Of a stretch of DNA of 64,000 nucleotides, positions 1-11,107 are shown piece by piece. A model generated the notes under the pieces. That model saw nothing but the letters and a program-made list of their open reading frames with translations, was not told the DNA's origin and did no database searches. The DNA comes from Ipomoea triloba (Eukaryota; Streptophyta; Magnoliopsida; Solanales; Convolvulaceae): the NCBI RefSeq assembly GCF_003576645.1, contig NC_044918.1, positions 19,628,020 through 19,692,019 of the forward strand, read 5' to 3'. The translations under genes were made by a program, and so were the position numbers. Within the stretch, counting starts at the first letter, position 1, and every line of letters begins with the position of its first letter.

Positions 1-202
1 TCTCGAACTAACCCAAACTCGTGCTAACTAAAAGGGGATAACATTTCCGCTGCGCATAAAACTTTGTCTTCACCTCGTGAGGTATCGAACCTAAACATCC
101 TAAGTTCAATACACACGAGAGGTCGAAAAGATTTGCAAAATCTTATACAAGTCTATTCACCCCCCCTCTAGACTTGTACCCCATCCCCTTGGGACCAACA
201 AC
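1..202 (+). mobile_element. Possible 3' edge of an LTR retroelement remnant
   Basis: The window opens in sequence that is more GC-rich than the satellite that follows. It ends in a C-rich stretch and then gggaccaaca, after which the AT-rich repeat array begins. LTRs of plant Ty1-copia elements often end in a similar C-rich stretch followed by ..CAACA. No primer-binding site follows and the left part lies outside the window, so this is only a tentative call. Confidence 0.3.
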
Positions 203-3200
203 ATTTATCTTTTATTACTGGTCACTAACAGGTAATTACACCGTGATGAACTAAATTGACATGTTTATACACCTAATTGCAACATTAAAAATTTTGAGAG
301 CCTAATTGATTTTTCAGGTAATGTTCAATGGCCTATTTCACACATTTTATGCAAAAAGAGTGACATTTACATTTACCTGTTATTACAGGTCATAACAGGT
401 AATTATGCCTTGATTATTAAACAGGTATATTTATGTACCAAATTGCAACTTTAAATAGTTTGAAAGCCTAATTGATGCCTATTTGACACATTTTATGCAA
501 AAAAAGAGACATTTAAATTTACCTGGTATTACAGGTAACTAACAGATAATTACACATGATAAACTAAATTGATAAGTTTATGTACCTAATTGCGACTTTA
601 AAAAGTTCGAGGCCTAATTGATTTTTCTGGTACAGTTTGATGGCTTATTAGACACATTTTTTGCTAAAAATGTGACATTTACATTTACCCGTTATTACAT
701 GTCACTACCAGATAATTATGCGTTGATAAATTAAATTGGTATGTTAATGTACCAAATTGCAACTTTAAATAGTTTGAAAGCATAATTGATGCCTATTTGA
801 CACATTTTATGCAAAAAAAAAAAGACATTTTAATTTACCTGGTATTAGAGGTCACTAACAGGTAATTATGTCCTGATGAACTAAATTGACATGTTTATGT
901 ACGTAATTGCAACATTAAAAACTTTGAGGGCCTAATTGATTTGTCAGGTACAATTTGATGGCATATTAGCCACATTTTTTCTAAAAAATAGTGACATTTA
1001 CATTTACCTGTTATTACAGGTCACTAACTGGTAATTATGCCTTGATGAAACTAAATTGGCATTCTATGTACCCAATTGCAATTTTAAATAGTTTGAAAGC
1101 CTAATTGATGTCTATTTGACACATTTTATGCAAAAAAAAAATGACATTTAAATTTACCTGTTATATCAGGTCACTAACATGTAATTATGCCTTAAAAAAC
1201 TAAATTGACATGTTTATGTACCTAATTGCAATTTTAAAAGGTTTGAGTGCCTAATTGATTTTTCAGGTTTGAGTGCCTAATTATGCCTATTAGACACATT
1301 TTTTGTTAAAAAAAATGACATTTACATTTACATGTTATTACAGGTCTTTAACAAGTAATTATGCCTTGATAAACTAAATTGATAACAAGTAATTATGCCT
1401 TGTTAGTAATTATGCCTTGATAAACAGGTAATTATGCATTGATTATTAAACTGGTATGTTTATGTACCAAATTGCAACTTTAAATAGTTTGAAAGCCTAA
1501 TTGATGCCTATTTGACACATTTTATGCAAAAAAAAAAAACATTTAAATTACCTGGTATTACAGGTAACTAACAGATAATTACACATGATGAACTAAATTG
1601 ATATGTTTATGTACCTAATTGCGACTTTAAAAAGTTTGAGGGCTTAATTAATTTTTCAGGTAAAGTTTGATGACCTATTAGACACATTTTATGCTAAAAA
1701 AGTGACATTTACATTTATTGTTATTACAATTTACTAACAAGTAATCATGCCTTGATTAATTAAATCGGTATGTTTATGTACCAAATTGCAACTTTAAATA
1801 GTTTGACAACCTAATTGATGCCTATTTGACACAATTTATGCAAAAAAAGTGACATTTAAATTAACTGGTATTACAGGTCAGCAACAGGTAATTACGTCTT
1901 GATAAACTAAATTGATATTTTTATGTACCTAATTGCGACTTTAAAAAGTTTGAGGCATAATTTATTTTTTTAGTACAGTTTGATGGCTTATTAGACACAA
2001 GTTTTGCTAAAAATGTAACATTTACATTTATCCGTTATTACAGGTCACTACTAGGTAATTATGCCTTGATAAATTAAATTGGTATGTCAATGTACCAAAT
2101 TGCAACTTTAAATAGTTTGAAAGCCTAATTGATGCCTATTTGACACATTTTATGCAAAAAAAAAAAGTGACATTTTAATTTACCTGGTATTAGAGGTCAC
2201 TAACAGGTAATTATGTCCTGATGAACTAAATTGACATGTTTATTTACGTAATTGCAACATTAAAAAGTTTGAGGCCTAATTGATTTGTCAGGTACTGTTT
2301 GATGGCATATTAGCCACATTTTTTCTAAAAAAATTGACATTTACATTTACTTGTTATTACAGGTCACTAACAGATAATTATGCGTTGATGAACTAAATTG
2401 GCATTCTATGTACCCAATTGCAACTTTAAATAGTTTGAAAGCCTAATTGATGTCTATTTGACACATTTTATGAAAAAAAATGACATTTAAATTTACATGT
2501 TTTTACAGATCACTAACATTTAATTATGCCTTAAAAAACTAAATTGACATGTTTATGTACCTTAATTATGCCTTAAAAAACTAAATTGACATGTTTATGT
2601 ACCTAATTGCAATTTTAAAAGGTTTGAGTGCCTAATTGATTTTTTAGATAAAGTTCGATGGTCTACTTGACACATTTTATGCAGAAAAAATGACATTTAC
2701 ATTTATCTGGTATTACAGGTCACTAACAGGTAATTATGCTTTGATAAACTAAATTGACATGTTTATGTACCTAATTGCAACATTAAAAAGTTTGAGAGCC
2801 TAATTGATTTTTTTGGTACAGTTTGATTGCCTATTCAACACATTTTTTGCTAAAAAAGACACATTTACATTTACCTGTTATTACATGTCACTAACAGGTA
2901 ATTATGCATTGATAAACTAAATTGGCATNTTACCTGTTATTACATGTCACTAACAGGTAATTATGCATTGATAAACTAAATTGGCATGTTTATGTACCAA
3001 ATTGCAACTTTAAATAGTTTGAAAGCCTAATTGATGCCTATTTGACAGATTTTATGCAAAAAAAAAAAAAGTGACATTTAAATTAACCTGGTATTACAGG
3101 TCAGCAACAGGTAATTACGCCTTGATAAACTAAATTGATATGTTTACGTACCTAATTGCGACTTTAAAAAGTTTGAGGGCTTAATTGATGTACCTAATTG

Positions 3201-4675
3201 CGACTTTAAAAAGTTTGAGGGCTTAATTGATTTTTCTAATTGCGACTTTAAAAAGTTTGAGGGCTTAATTGATTTTTCAGGTACAGTTTGATGGCCTATT
3301 AGACACATTTTATGCTAAAAAAGTGACATTTACATTTACCTGTTATTACAGGTCACTAATAGGTAATTATGTCTTGATTAATTAAATTGGTATGTTTATG
3401 TACCAAATTGCAACTTTAATAGTTTGACAACCTAATTGACGCCTATTTGACACAATTTATGCAAAAAAAAGTGACATTTAAATTTACCTGGTATTACAGG
3501 TCAGCAACAGGTAATTACGCCTTGATAAACTAAATTGATATGTTTATGTACCTAATTGCGACTTTAAAAAGTTTGAGGCCTAATTGATTTTTTTGGTACA
3601 GTTTGATGGCCTATTAGACAAATTTTTTGCTAAAAATGTGACATTTACATTTACCTGTTATTACAGGTCACTACCAGGTAATTATGCGTTGATGAATTAA
3701 ATTGGTATGTTAATGTACCAAATTGCAACTTTAAATAGTTTGAAAGCCTAATTGATGCCTATTTGACACATTTTATGCAAAAAAAGTGACATTTTAATTT
3801 ACCTTGTATTATAGGTCACTAACAGGTAATTATGTCTTGATAAACTAAATTGACATATTTATGTACCTAATTGCAACATTAAAAAGTTTGAGGGCGTAAT
3901 TGATTTTTCAGGTACAGTTTGATGGCATATTAGCCACATTTTTTCTAAAAAAAAGTGACATTTACATTTACCTGTTATTACATGTCACTAACTGGTAATA
4001 ATGCCTTGATGAACTAAATTGGCATTCTATCTACCCAATTGCAACTTTAAATAGTTTGAAAGCCTAATTGATGTCTATTTGACACATTTTATGTAAAAAA
4101 AATGACATTTAAATTTACCTATTATTACAGGTCACTAACATGTAATTATGCCTTAAAAACTAAATTAACATGTTTATGTACCTAATTGCAATTTTAAAAA
4201 GTTTGAATGCCTATTGATTTTTTAGATAAAGTTCGATGGTCTACTTGACACATTCGATGGTCACTAACAGGTAATTATGCCTTAATAAACTAAATTGAAA
4301 TGTTTATGTACCTAATTGCGACATTAAAAAGTTTGAGAGCCTAATTGATTTTTCAGGTACAGTTTGATGGCCTATTAGACACATTTTTTGCTAAAAAAGT
4401 GACATTTACATTTACCTGGTATTACAGGTCACTAGCAGGTAATTACACATGATGAACTAAATTGATATGTTTATGTACCTAATTGCGACTTTAAAAAGTT
4501 TGAGGGCTTAATTGATTTTTCAGGTACAGTTTGATGGCATATTAGACACATTTTATGCTAAAAAAGTGACATTTAAATTTTCTTGTTATTACAGGTCACT
4601 AACAAATAATTATGCCTTGATTAATTAAATCGGTATGTTTATGTACCGAATTTCAACTTTAAATAGTTTGAAAGC
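203..4675. repeat. AT-rich satellite array with alternating ~150/~167-bp monomers
   Basis: Tandem degenerate units carry the landmarks ggtcactaacaggtaatta, ctaaattgacatgtttatg, cctaattgcaacttt and gacatttacatttacctg. Two monomer types alternate. One has 'accaaattgcaactttaaatagtttgaaagcc' features (broken here for length: accaaattgcaac / tttaaatagtttgaaagcc) and a poly-A run after ttttatgc. The other has gtacctaattgcgac, then agtttgagggcctaatt and a tcaggtacagtttgatgg block. A pair repeats about every 310-330 bp. Copies differ by point changes and small indels, and partial units (for example near 1380-1440 and 3180-3260) show local re-duplication. No coding potential is visible. Confidence 0.9.
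2871..2987. other. Assembly join: single N flanked by a 58-bp exact duplication
   Basis: The 58 bases at 2871-2928 are repeated exactly at 2930-2987, separated by one N at 2929. This is the pattern of a contig join or collapsed gap inside a tandem array rather than a biological duplication. The true array length is therefore uncertain. Confidence 0.75.
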
Positions 4676-4677
4676 CG

Positions 4678-4733
4678 ACTTCTCCGGCGAAGGAAAAGCA
4701 ACCCAGCCTTCTTCTTCGCAGGAGAAGGCAAAC

Positions 4734-4775
<42 letters not shown>

Positions 4776-5040
4776 TCACCTTCTCCGGTGAAGGAGAAGA
4801 CCACCATTTTGGTCACCTTCTCACAAGGTGACAAACATGGTGGCCTTCTCCTTCGTCGGAGAAGGTGACCTGTGACCATATATATATTTTTTAAGTGGTT
4901 GCCTTCTCCTTCGCCGGAGAAGGTGACCATATATATATTTATTTTAAATGGTTGTCTTCTCCGGCGAAGGAGAAGGCAACACATCAATAATAATTATTTT
5001 TTTTAAAATTGTTGCCTTCTCCGGCGAAGGAGAAGGCGAC
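4678..5040. repeat. Cluster of CCTTCTCC/GGAGAAGG hairpin motifs
   Basis: About eight copies of a 22-bp near-palindrome lie within 360 bp. The core is CCTTCTCC, a 6-nt loop (ggcgaa or ttcgcc), then GGAGAAGG, which folds into an 8-bp perfect stem. Copies occur in both orientations, near 4679, 4708, 4779, 4843, 4902, 4953 and 5013, with a shortened one near 4816. Short AT runs separate them. The first copy begins exactly where the satellite ends. Its open frames are artefacts of the repeat. Confidence 0.8.
4737..4773. repeat. (TA)n microsatellite
   Basis: An uninterrupted TA dinucleotide run lies inside the hairpin cluster; shorter ATATATAT runs follow at 4879 and 4929. Confidence 0.95.
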
Positions 5041-5250
5041 CAAAATGGTTGCCTTATCATGCGGTCGGAATCATTTTAATTTTTTTCTTTATAATACTCA
5101 TTTGAGAAATGTCAAATGCGTTTAATGTGCGTATATGAAAAAAGTAAAACGCATTTGGCAAACATAATTTTTACAGTATATTTTTGTCAAATTTGTAGAA
5201 AAGTTATATTTTTGGTCTCTTAGGTTATGATTTATAATATTTTAGTCAAT

Positions 5251-5382
<132 letters not shown>

Positions 5383-5425
5383 ATGTCAGATTTAACCAAC
5401 GATTTCCATCTGAACGAACGAGGTT
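5383..5425 (-). pseudogene. 43-bp shard of the NLR gene
   Basis: The 43 bases after the poly-C run are identical to 18925-18967, inside the LRR-side coding part of the second NLR gene, and then diverge abruptly. This is either a relic of a third gene copy or a misjoined read end; the adjacent N and poly-C favour caution. Confidence 0.7.
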
Positions 5426-5582
5426 ATAATCTGCTATTTAGTTAATTCAAAAGATTCTATGAGCGATTATTGGTAAAATCTACTAATACAATCTACCTAC
5501 TATATACTAATAGCTTACCAATTTTTCATTTTTTATTTTTTATTTTGAAGACAATTGCTTACCAATTAATCTGCTAACTACT

Positions 5583-6215
5583 AATTCTCAAACTAAATCT
5601 TTTTTTTTTTTGAAAACCAAAGGAAAGATCATATATTAATGAGGAAGTAAATCAGAGATACAAGCAGGAGGGGTAGTCACTCACGAACCAATGACAGACA
5701 AAGAATCAGTTGCCCTAGCAAGAGTTTGAGCCACATGATTCGCTGACCTTCGGATATGACAAACAGAAACGTTTCTAATATCCATAGCAATATGACGACA
5801 TTGCTTAACAATAGCACCAACATACGACAAGTCTAAAGAAGCATAATTAAAAGCAAAACAAAAGTTTGAACAATCTGTTTCAAAAATTACATTATTATGA
5901 CCCGAGCTCTTGAGCCAAGTGAAAGCTTCCTTTACCGCCATTGCCTCAGCAAGATAAGGATCATTCCCGCAATTCAAATGACCAGTAACCGCCGAAACAA
6001 AATGCCCATGATGATCACGAAGTACTGCTCCATAACCAGCCCCATCTCCAAAAATTGCTGCATCCACATTACATTTAAGCTTGTGAGTTGGTGGTGGCAT
6101 CCAATTACTAGCGGCAGTAGTATCACAAACCACAAAACTTGGCAATAAGCTTTGCTTCCACGTAGAACAGTACAACTCCACATGCCTATATAGCCCAGCC
6201 AATTCTCAAACTAAA
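5583..6215 (-). mobile_element. 5'-truncated LINE insertion with 15-bp TSD
   Basis: The 15-bp sequence aattctcaaactaaa occurs at 5583-5597 and again at 6201-6215. Between them, on the minus strand, lies a retrotransposon RNase H reading frame followed by non-coding DNA and a 3' poly(A) of 12 (seen as T at 5600-5611). Long variable TSD, 3' poly(A) and 5' truncation are the hallmarks of target-primed non-LTR insertion. The insertion point is about 80 bp beyond the stop codon of the first NLR-PP2 gene, so it may lie in that gene's 3' UTR. Confidence 0.9.
5681..6200 (-). pseudogene. LINE RNase H (RVT_3-type) C-terminal fragment
   Basis: The frame is open from the truncation point to a stop at 5681, about 172 codons, with no ATG at its upstream edge. 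It reads as a plant LINE RNase H: a WMPPPTHKLKCNVDAA block with the first Asp, GYGAVLRD, an AEAMAVKEA block with the Glu, and ETDC with the second Asp. The usual last Asp in the N-x-VAD-x-LAR block is Gln here (NHVAQTLAR), so the domain is probably inactive. Reverse transcriptase and endonuclease are absent, removed by the 5' truncation. Confidence 0.85.
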
Positions 6216-6292
6216 CTAAACCTATATGAGAAAGAGAAAGTTCCTAATACAATTTAAGTGGGTGTTATCCCATAAATTTTCTTCCTCATCAA

Positions 6293-6873
6293 TCAGCTAG
6301 GTCGAACCTCAATGCCTTTGACAATGAGACCAGACTTCCAAGTCGCGATTGTATTCCAAAGTCGCATTTCGACCTCACCTTCATTTGTTGAACTAATGTA
6401 AAAATCTCCGAGCTTAATCTCCATCCACCCATCAAGGCGACGGTTCGGAAACCGGCCAGGGCCTTTAGAAAACCTTCTTTTTGTTAAAAATACTTGACAA
6501 CGTTGATTCTCACTAAAACTTCTTTTATTCTTGATGTATCTCACGTATGTGAATGCTCTATCGAGCTGGCGATGGTAGGGCTTCCATTCAAGTTTGAAAA
6601 TAAGGTATGCAGAGTAAGAAGTGTTTTCGTGCAGGCGCCTGGTGTCCAACTTTCCTTTGATCTCGAGCCAGGAAACGGCCAGAAGTACTACAACCTCATG
6701 TCTGCACACGTTGTAAAGGGGAATTGTACTATATACAATTCTTTTACAAAAATCGGTCAAATTAGAGAACAAAAATGAGAGATTAATGCATACCCGGAGT
6801 CCCAAGTCCAACTCCAATACTGAGGATTGTCCTCGTGTGGGATGTAGAGACTTCTTGCTTCGAGGAAAACACT
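6293..6873 (-). other. PP2 (Nictaba-like) domain exons of NLR copy 1
   Basis: There are two exons, 6873-6794 (80 nt) and 6701-6293 (409 nt). The acceptor ATGCAG|AGTG and donor TCCGG|GTATGC bound the first; GTGCAG|ACATG opens the second. Phase is conserved (codon split GG|A, giving Gly). PP2 domains bind chito-oligosaccharide or N-glycan ligands in studied members. No F-box, the usual partner of plant PP2 domains, precedes it. Confidence 0.75.
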
Positions 6874-9829
6874 CTGCATGCATATATAGCAAAAGATTTG
6901 CAGATTTGCTTTTACAGTTGGTCAAGTTCGATCACAAGAGGTAGAATAATATATATAATAAAACGGAAATAATTAAAAAGCTTATTAAGGGTAGGTGGAT
7001 GGAATCACCATTTTTCTATCTTCTGCTAACGAGTGACAGAGAGGGAGAGAGACCTGAGTGAGTGTACATAACTTTTGATCTTCATCTATTTCAGCATACA
7101 AAATAGGAATAAAGGTGGAATTATTTAAAGTATGTAGGAAATAAAATGCCACATTTTGGAAAATAAGAAATCAAACCAATTACTGCAAGCTAAGGGAGAG
7201 AGAGACCTGCTTGAGTGTGAAATGCAAATTCTCCTTTCCACTCACGCTGCTCTTTTTCAATCATCCTGGCAGATTTCACAAGGGAAGCATGGCAATGCTC
7301 CAACTGAACTGACTTCAGATTATTAAGGTTTTCAATCCAACTTGGCATCGCTTCTAACTCAAAGCAATTTCTCAATACTAAGCGCTCAAGGACTTGGAAT
7401 GTATACTCACCATCATCAGCCAGCTCCCATTGCTTCAATTCCATAACAGAAATTAGCAAAACCTTCAATTGAGGGAACCCCCTCTCTACACTTAGTTTCC
7501 ACTCTTGTCCCACACAGGCATGATTCTTGAGTTTTAGCACCTCAAGATTGGGCAACATACTGATAACGTTCATAGCTTCCCACGGAATGAGAGTTTTTGC
7601 AAAGGTAATCTCCTTGAGGTTTTGTGGAAAAGTACTGGACTGCAGTTCTATAGGACGATAGGTGCCCTGAACTTTTAGCTTCTCCAGCTTTTTTAAGCAG
7701 TTAAGATCATCTAAACAACGGTGGGATATGCATCCTTGGGCGATTATTCCCAACTCCTTAACATTTGGAATCCTCGAAAGCACTTGCTTTGTGCACTGAA
7801 CACATTGCAACCAGTACATTGTTTGCAGATTTACTTGAGCCACTTCTGGAGTATACATTGGAATTAGCTGATGGTATAACTGAAGGTGCCTTAATTGTGG
7901 TAACTCCCATATTCCACAAGGTAGCTTACAGACACCATTGATATCCTCACGAATAACAAGTGTTTGCAGATTCCGATTCCTGCTCACTGGTATGGAAGTG
8001 AGCAGCCGGTTTGAGGCTAAAGCTAGATATCTGAGAAGAACTACTTCTATAATATCTGAAGGTATACTTCCATTGTAGTCAACTAAAGTTAAGTCCAGCA
8101 CTCTTAACATCTTAAAAGAGTAGGCTGTCATCTGAGCAATTTTGGTTAGAGAATTTAAATCCCAATCAGAAACATCCCATTGAGGATCATTCCATTTACG
8201 CATATCAAAGCATAAAATGGAACGGGATTTTTTCAAAGCAGGTAAGTGAAGAGAATCCTGAGATGCTATTTTAAGACTTAACCAACGATTTTCATCTGAT
8301 TCAATAGAGTAACCATATTTACTGCTGCACAGAAGTTTCTCTGTTTTAGCCTTGCTTGCACACAGCTCATGCAATAGGTCATGCATCTTACATGTTTCAA
8401 CTTTTCCATTACTGCTTCGCTCACTTACCATAATCAGGCTTCTATTCATAAGCTCCTTCAAATAACCTTCACCTGATTCTTCTAACGTCTCTTCACTCTC
8501 ATTTTTTTCTTTTATGAATCCCTCGGCAATCCATAACCTAATCAACTTTTTAATTCCAATCTCACTATCTTCAGGATAAGCTCCTAAATATAGAAAACAA
8601 CTCTTCAAATGGCAAGGTAAGTTATTGTAACTCAGACTGAGTATTCTGGAAATTTGTTCAGACTGCTTTTTATTCACCAATGAGTTTAAGGTTGATTCAA
8701 CACTCTCCCACTCATGTACTGCCCTATTGGCGGATAGATGTCCTGCTACCACCACAACTGTAAGTGGTAATCCTCTACAATTCTCAACAATTTTCCTCCC
8801 TATCCTTTCAAATTCTTTGTTCAAACTTTCTCTACCCAAAAACTTTTGACAAAATAGAGTCCAACTTTCAACAAAATTTAAAAAGCGCATGTCATGTAAA
8901 TTATCAGAACAAGCATATTTAGATACCTCTTCGAGTCGAGTAGTCAACAGTATTTGACTGCCAGTGTTTTCAACCTCACTTGGAAAGCATCCCTTCACAT
9001 CATCCCATGCGCCTTTAGTCCATATGTCGTCCACAATAATTAGATATCTGTGGCCCAGTAAACTTTTGCGCAGTAGGTCTGCTAGCTCCCCATCGTTCAT
9101 AGTGCTAATGTCATCGCGCATTGGCATGACGGAACGACACAGTTGAAGGAGCACTAGCCTCTTATTATGCTCTTGAGACATGGTTGCCCAACCACAACGG
9201 TTCTTGAAGCGAAGCTTGACTGCAGAATCATTAGCAAGTTTTCTTGCAAATGTCGTCTTGCCAATACCGACAAGGGACATAACTTGCAATGGTTTATTCG
9301 AGGATACAAGCTTTTTCTTCAACTCCTTGAATTCTTCGGTTTGCCCTACCATGGTCACGTCTTCAGATTTTGAAGCATGTTGGGAGGATGATGAACTCTC
9401 CTCTGGATGTTGAGTTGGCAAACCTTTTGCTGTTCGTGCCTTAATCATCAGGATCAGACGTTCAACATCTTTAAGTAGGCGCCTCAAGGTTACATCCAGC
9501 ATCTGATGACGAATCTCTACTAGCTCTGCTTCAATGTCAGATTCTGCTTCGAGAGCTAGTCTAAATTGTGTCATCATTGGACCATCATCCACTACTAGCT
9601 CTGCTTCAATGTCAGATTCTGCTTCCAAAGTTACTCCTCCAATTTTTGCAATCAGCTCCTCAAAATTGTGGGCTTTCTTCTCAGATTGGTCAAGCAAGGT
9701 TTGCAAAGAGGCAAGCTTTTCGCCAAGAGAGTGGATAAGTTGTTTGTCATATAGAATGAGACGGGGATTGGGTTGGAGGAACTCAAGCTCTAGTGTTCGC
9801 ATCAAAGAAGTTAATGCAACACAAGCCAT
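6293..9829 (-). CDS. CC-NLR with C-terminal PP2/Nictaba-like domain, copy 1
   Basis: Predicted intracellular immune receptor of the R1/late-blight-like CNL class fused to a phloem-protein-2 lectin-type domain. Inferred exons are 9829-7207, 7085-7009, 6873-6794 and 6701-6293, 1062 aa in total; all junctions keep frame. Exon 1 has an N-terminal helical domain (about 1-140), then an NB-ARC with GIGKTT (188-193), RYLIIVDDIW (261-270), ILLTTR (293-298), CRGLPL (351-356) and MHD (482-484), then LRRs to about 874. The linker exon encodes 26 residues starting DEDQ and ending DRKM. The last two exons encode the PP2 fold: SVFLEARSLYIPH, QYWSW, SWLEIKGKLDTR, YSAYLIFKL, DGWMEIKLGDFY and IEVRPS. The P-loop lacks three residues present in copy 2. 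If the first donor is not used, the NLR stops at 7190 (879 aa) and the PP2 exons have no visible own start. Confidence 0.7.
9517..9625 (-). repeat. 75-bp in-frame duplication in the NLR copy 1 N-terminus
   Basis: 34 identical bases occur at 9517-9550 and 9592-9625, offset 75 bp. The protein therefore reads LEAESDIEAELV twice (residues 68-79 and 93-104). Copy 2 has the block once, so copy 1 gained 25 residues in the coiled-coil region. Confidence 0.9.
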
Positions 9830-9940
9830 GACTCACTCTTAGCTTCTACAAACTATAATTAATTATATATTTCTGTATGTGTATTGCAGGAACTCAATCT
9901 CGCTCTAAGCTGTGGAGAATGAGATATTGGCTTTGGAGTG

Positions 9941-9948
9941 TATTTATA
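9941..9948 (-). promoter_or_regulatory. TATA box of NLR copy 1
   Basis: On the minus strand the sequence reads TATAAATA, about 112 bp upstream of the ATG at 9829, within AT-rich DNA. It has the usual plant TATA sequence and a reasonable spacing for a short 5' leader. Confidence 0.6.
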
Positions 9949-9949
9949 A

Positions 9950-10470
9950 AGACTGAACACACAACTGCAAAATAAATTTGTTGCTCAAACTTGTCGACAC
10001 AAAGTGGACTCGCAAAAAATTAAATTCCAATTCAGCCATTTTTTAAAGATAAATGCAGTTGACATTTTTTTAGCACGTTTAGCACTCATCATAATCAATA
10101 ATAATAAAGGAAAATGATAGTTTTAGTCTATCAATTATACACATTGTATACTCGGTTCATGAATTATTACCATATACATATTTTCCATTTTAATCAGTTA
10201 TTTGACTTGGTTAAAAATCAATGTTTAGTTAATAAGCTTTTTGTAACTCCAAAGACCAAAATACTAAATTTCAAAAGGCTACTAAAACAACTTTTTCAAT
10301 TAGCCTTTTGAGAAAAGAAATTATACCAAATACTTTTCTACAATCAACTAATATTATCAATTAATTATACATTCTAACCCAATCAGCTAACAGCATCATC
10401 GGCTAATAGTCATTTACTAAACAGGGCCTTAGTCTGTTGGTAGTTTATTCTGACTTAGTCTTGTGGCTTT
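9950..10470. other. AT-rich upstream region of NLR copy 1
   Basis: No gene is visible. It holds the distal promoter of the NLR and AT-rich DNA with no recognised element until the MITE target duplication at 10471. Confidence 0.5.
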
Positions 10471-11107
10471 GTTGTAACTGGCAAATTATGCTGTGGACCC
10501 AGGTCCACCTTGCAAGGTGGACCTGGGTCCAAAACTACGTCGTTTTTGTCTCTCTTCTTCTTCTTCTTTTTTTTTTTTAAATTAGTAAACATATTGCTGA
10601 ATATAGAGTTGTTCAAAAATGTGTGAATGTAGAGGTTTCAAAGTGTGAATGTAGAGTATAGGAATCGTGAATGTACAGTCATGATTGTGTGAATGTAGAG
10701 TTGTCCAGAAATGTGTGAATGTGAAGGTTTCAAATTGTGAATATAGACTATAGAAATCGTGAATGTAGAGTTATGCATGTGTGAATCTGTAATAGATTTT
10801 AGAAGTTCTAGCAACTTGTAGCCTTGTAATGTGTGAATGTGAAGTTTTCAAGTTGTGAATATGGAGTATAGGACCTGTGAATATAGAGTTTTGAATGTGT
10901 GAATGCATAACAGTGGTAATATAGTTACTAAACATATAATCTTGTAATGTGTGAATGTAGAGTTTACAAACTGTGAATGTAGAGTATAGTGTATGTGAAT
11001 GTGGAGTTTACAAAATGTGAATGTAGAGTATAGTGTATGTGAATGTAGACCCAGGTCCACCTTGCAAGGTGGACCTGGGTCCACGGCATAACAATTGGTT
11101 GTAACTG
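10471..11107. mobile_element. Palindrome-capped MITE with 10-bp TSD
   Basis: A 617-bp element (10481-11097) lies between two copies of gttgtaactg (10471-10480 and 11098-11107). Each end has a short terminal inverted repeat (gcaaattatgctgtgg left; ccacggcataacaattg right) followed by a perfect 36-bp palindrome whose centre is CCACCTTGCAAGGTGG. The interior is a degenerate array of gtgaatgtagagt-like units. The 10-bp TSD suggests mobilisation by a Mutator-like transposase; no coding region is present. Confidence 0.85.

Noticed and set aside
203..4675. CRISPR-like array
   Set aside because: The repeats are long, degenerate, without unique spacers, and the genome is a plant.
4635..4987. Short open frames on both strands across the hairpin cluster
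   Set aside because: They arise from the repeated GGAGAAGG/TA sequence and have no gene-like composition or start context.
6293..6925. The PP2 region as a free-standing single-exon gene starting at 6925
   Set aside because: That start precedes a clear splice acceptor, and its first 75 residues come from intron and wrong-frame exon sequence; the two-exon reading matches PP2 far better in both copies.
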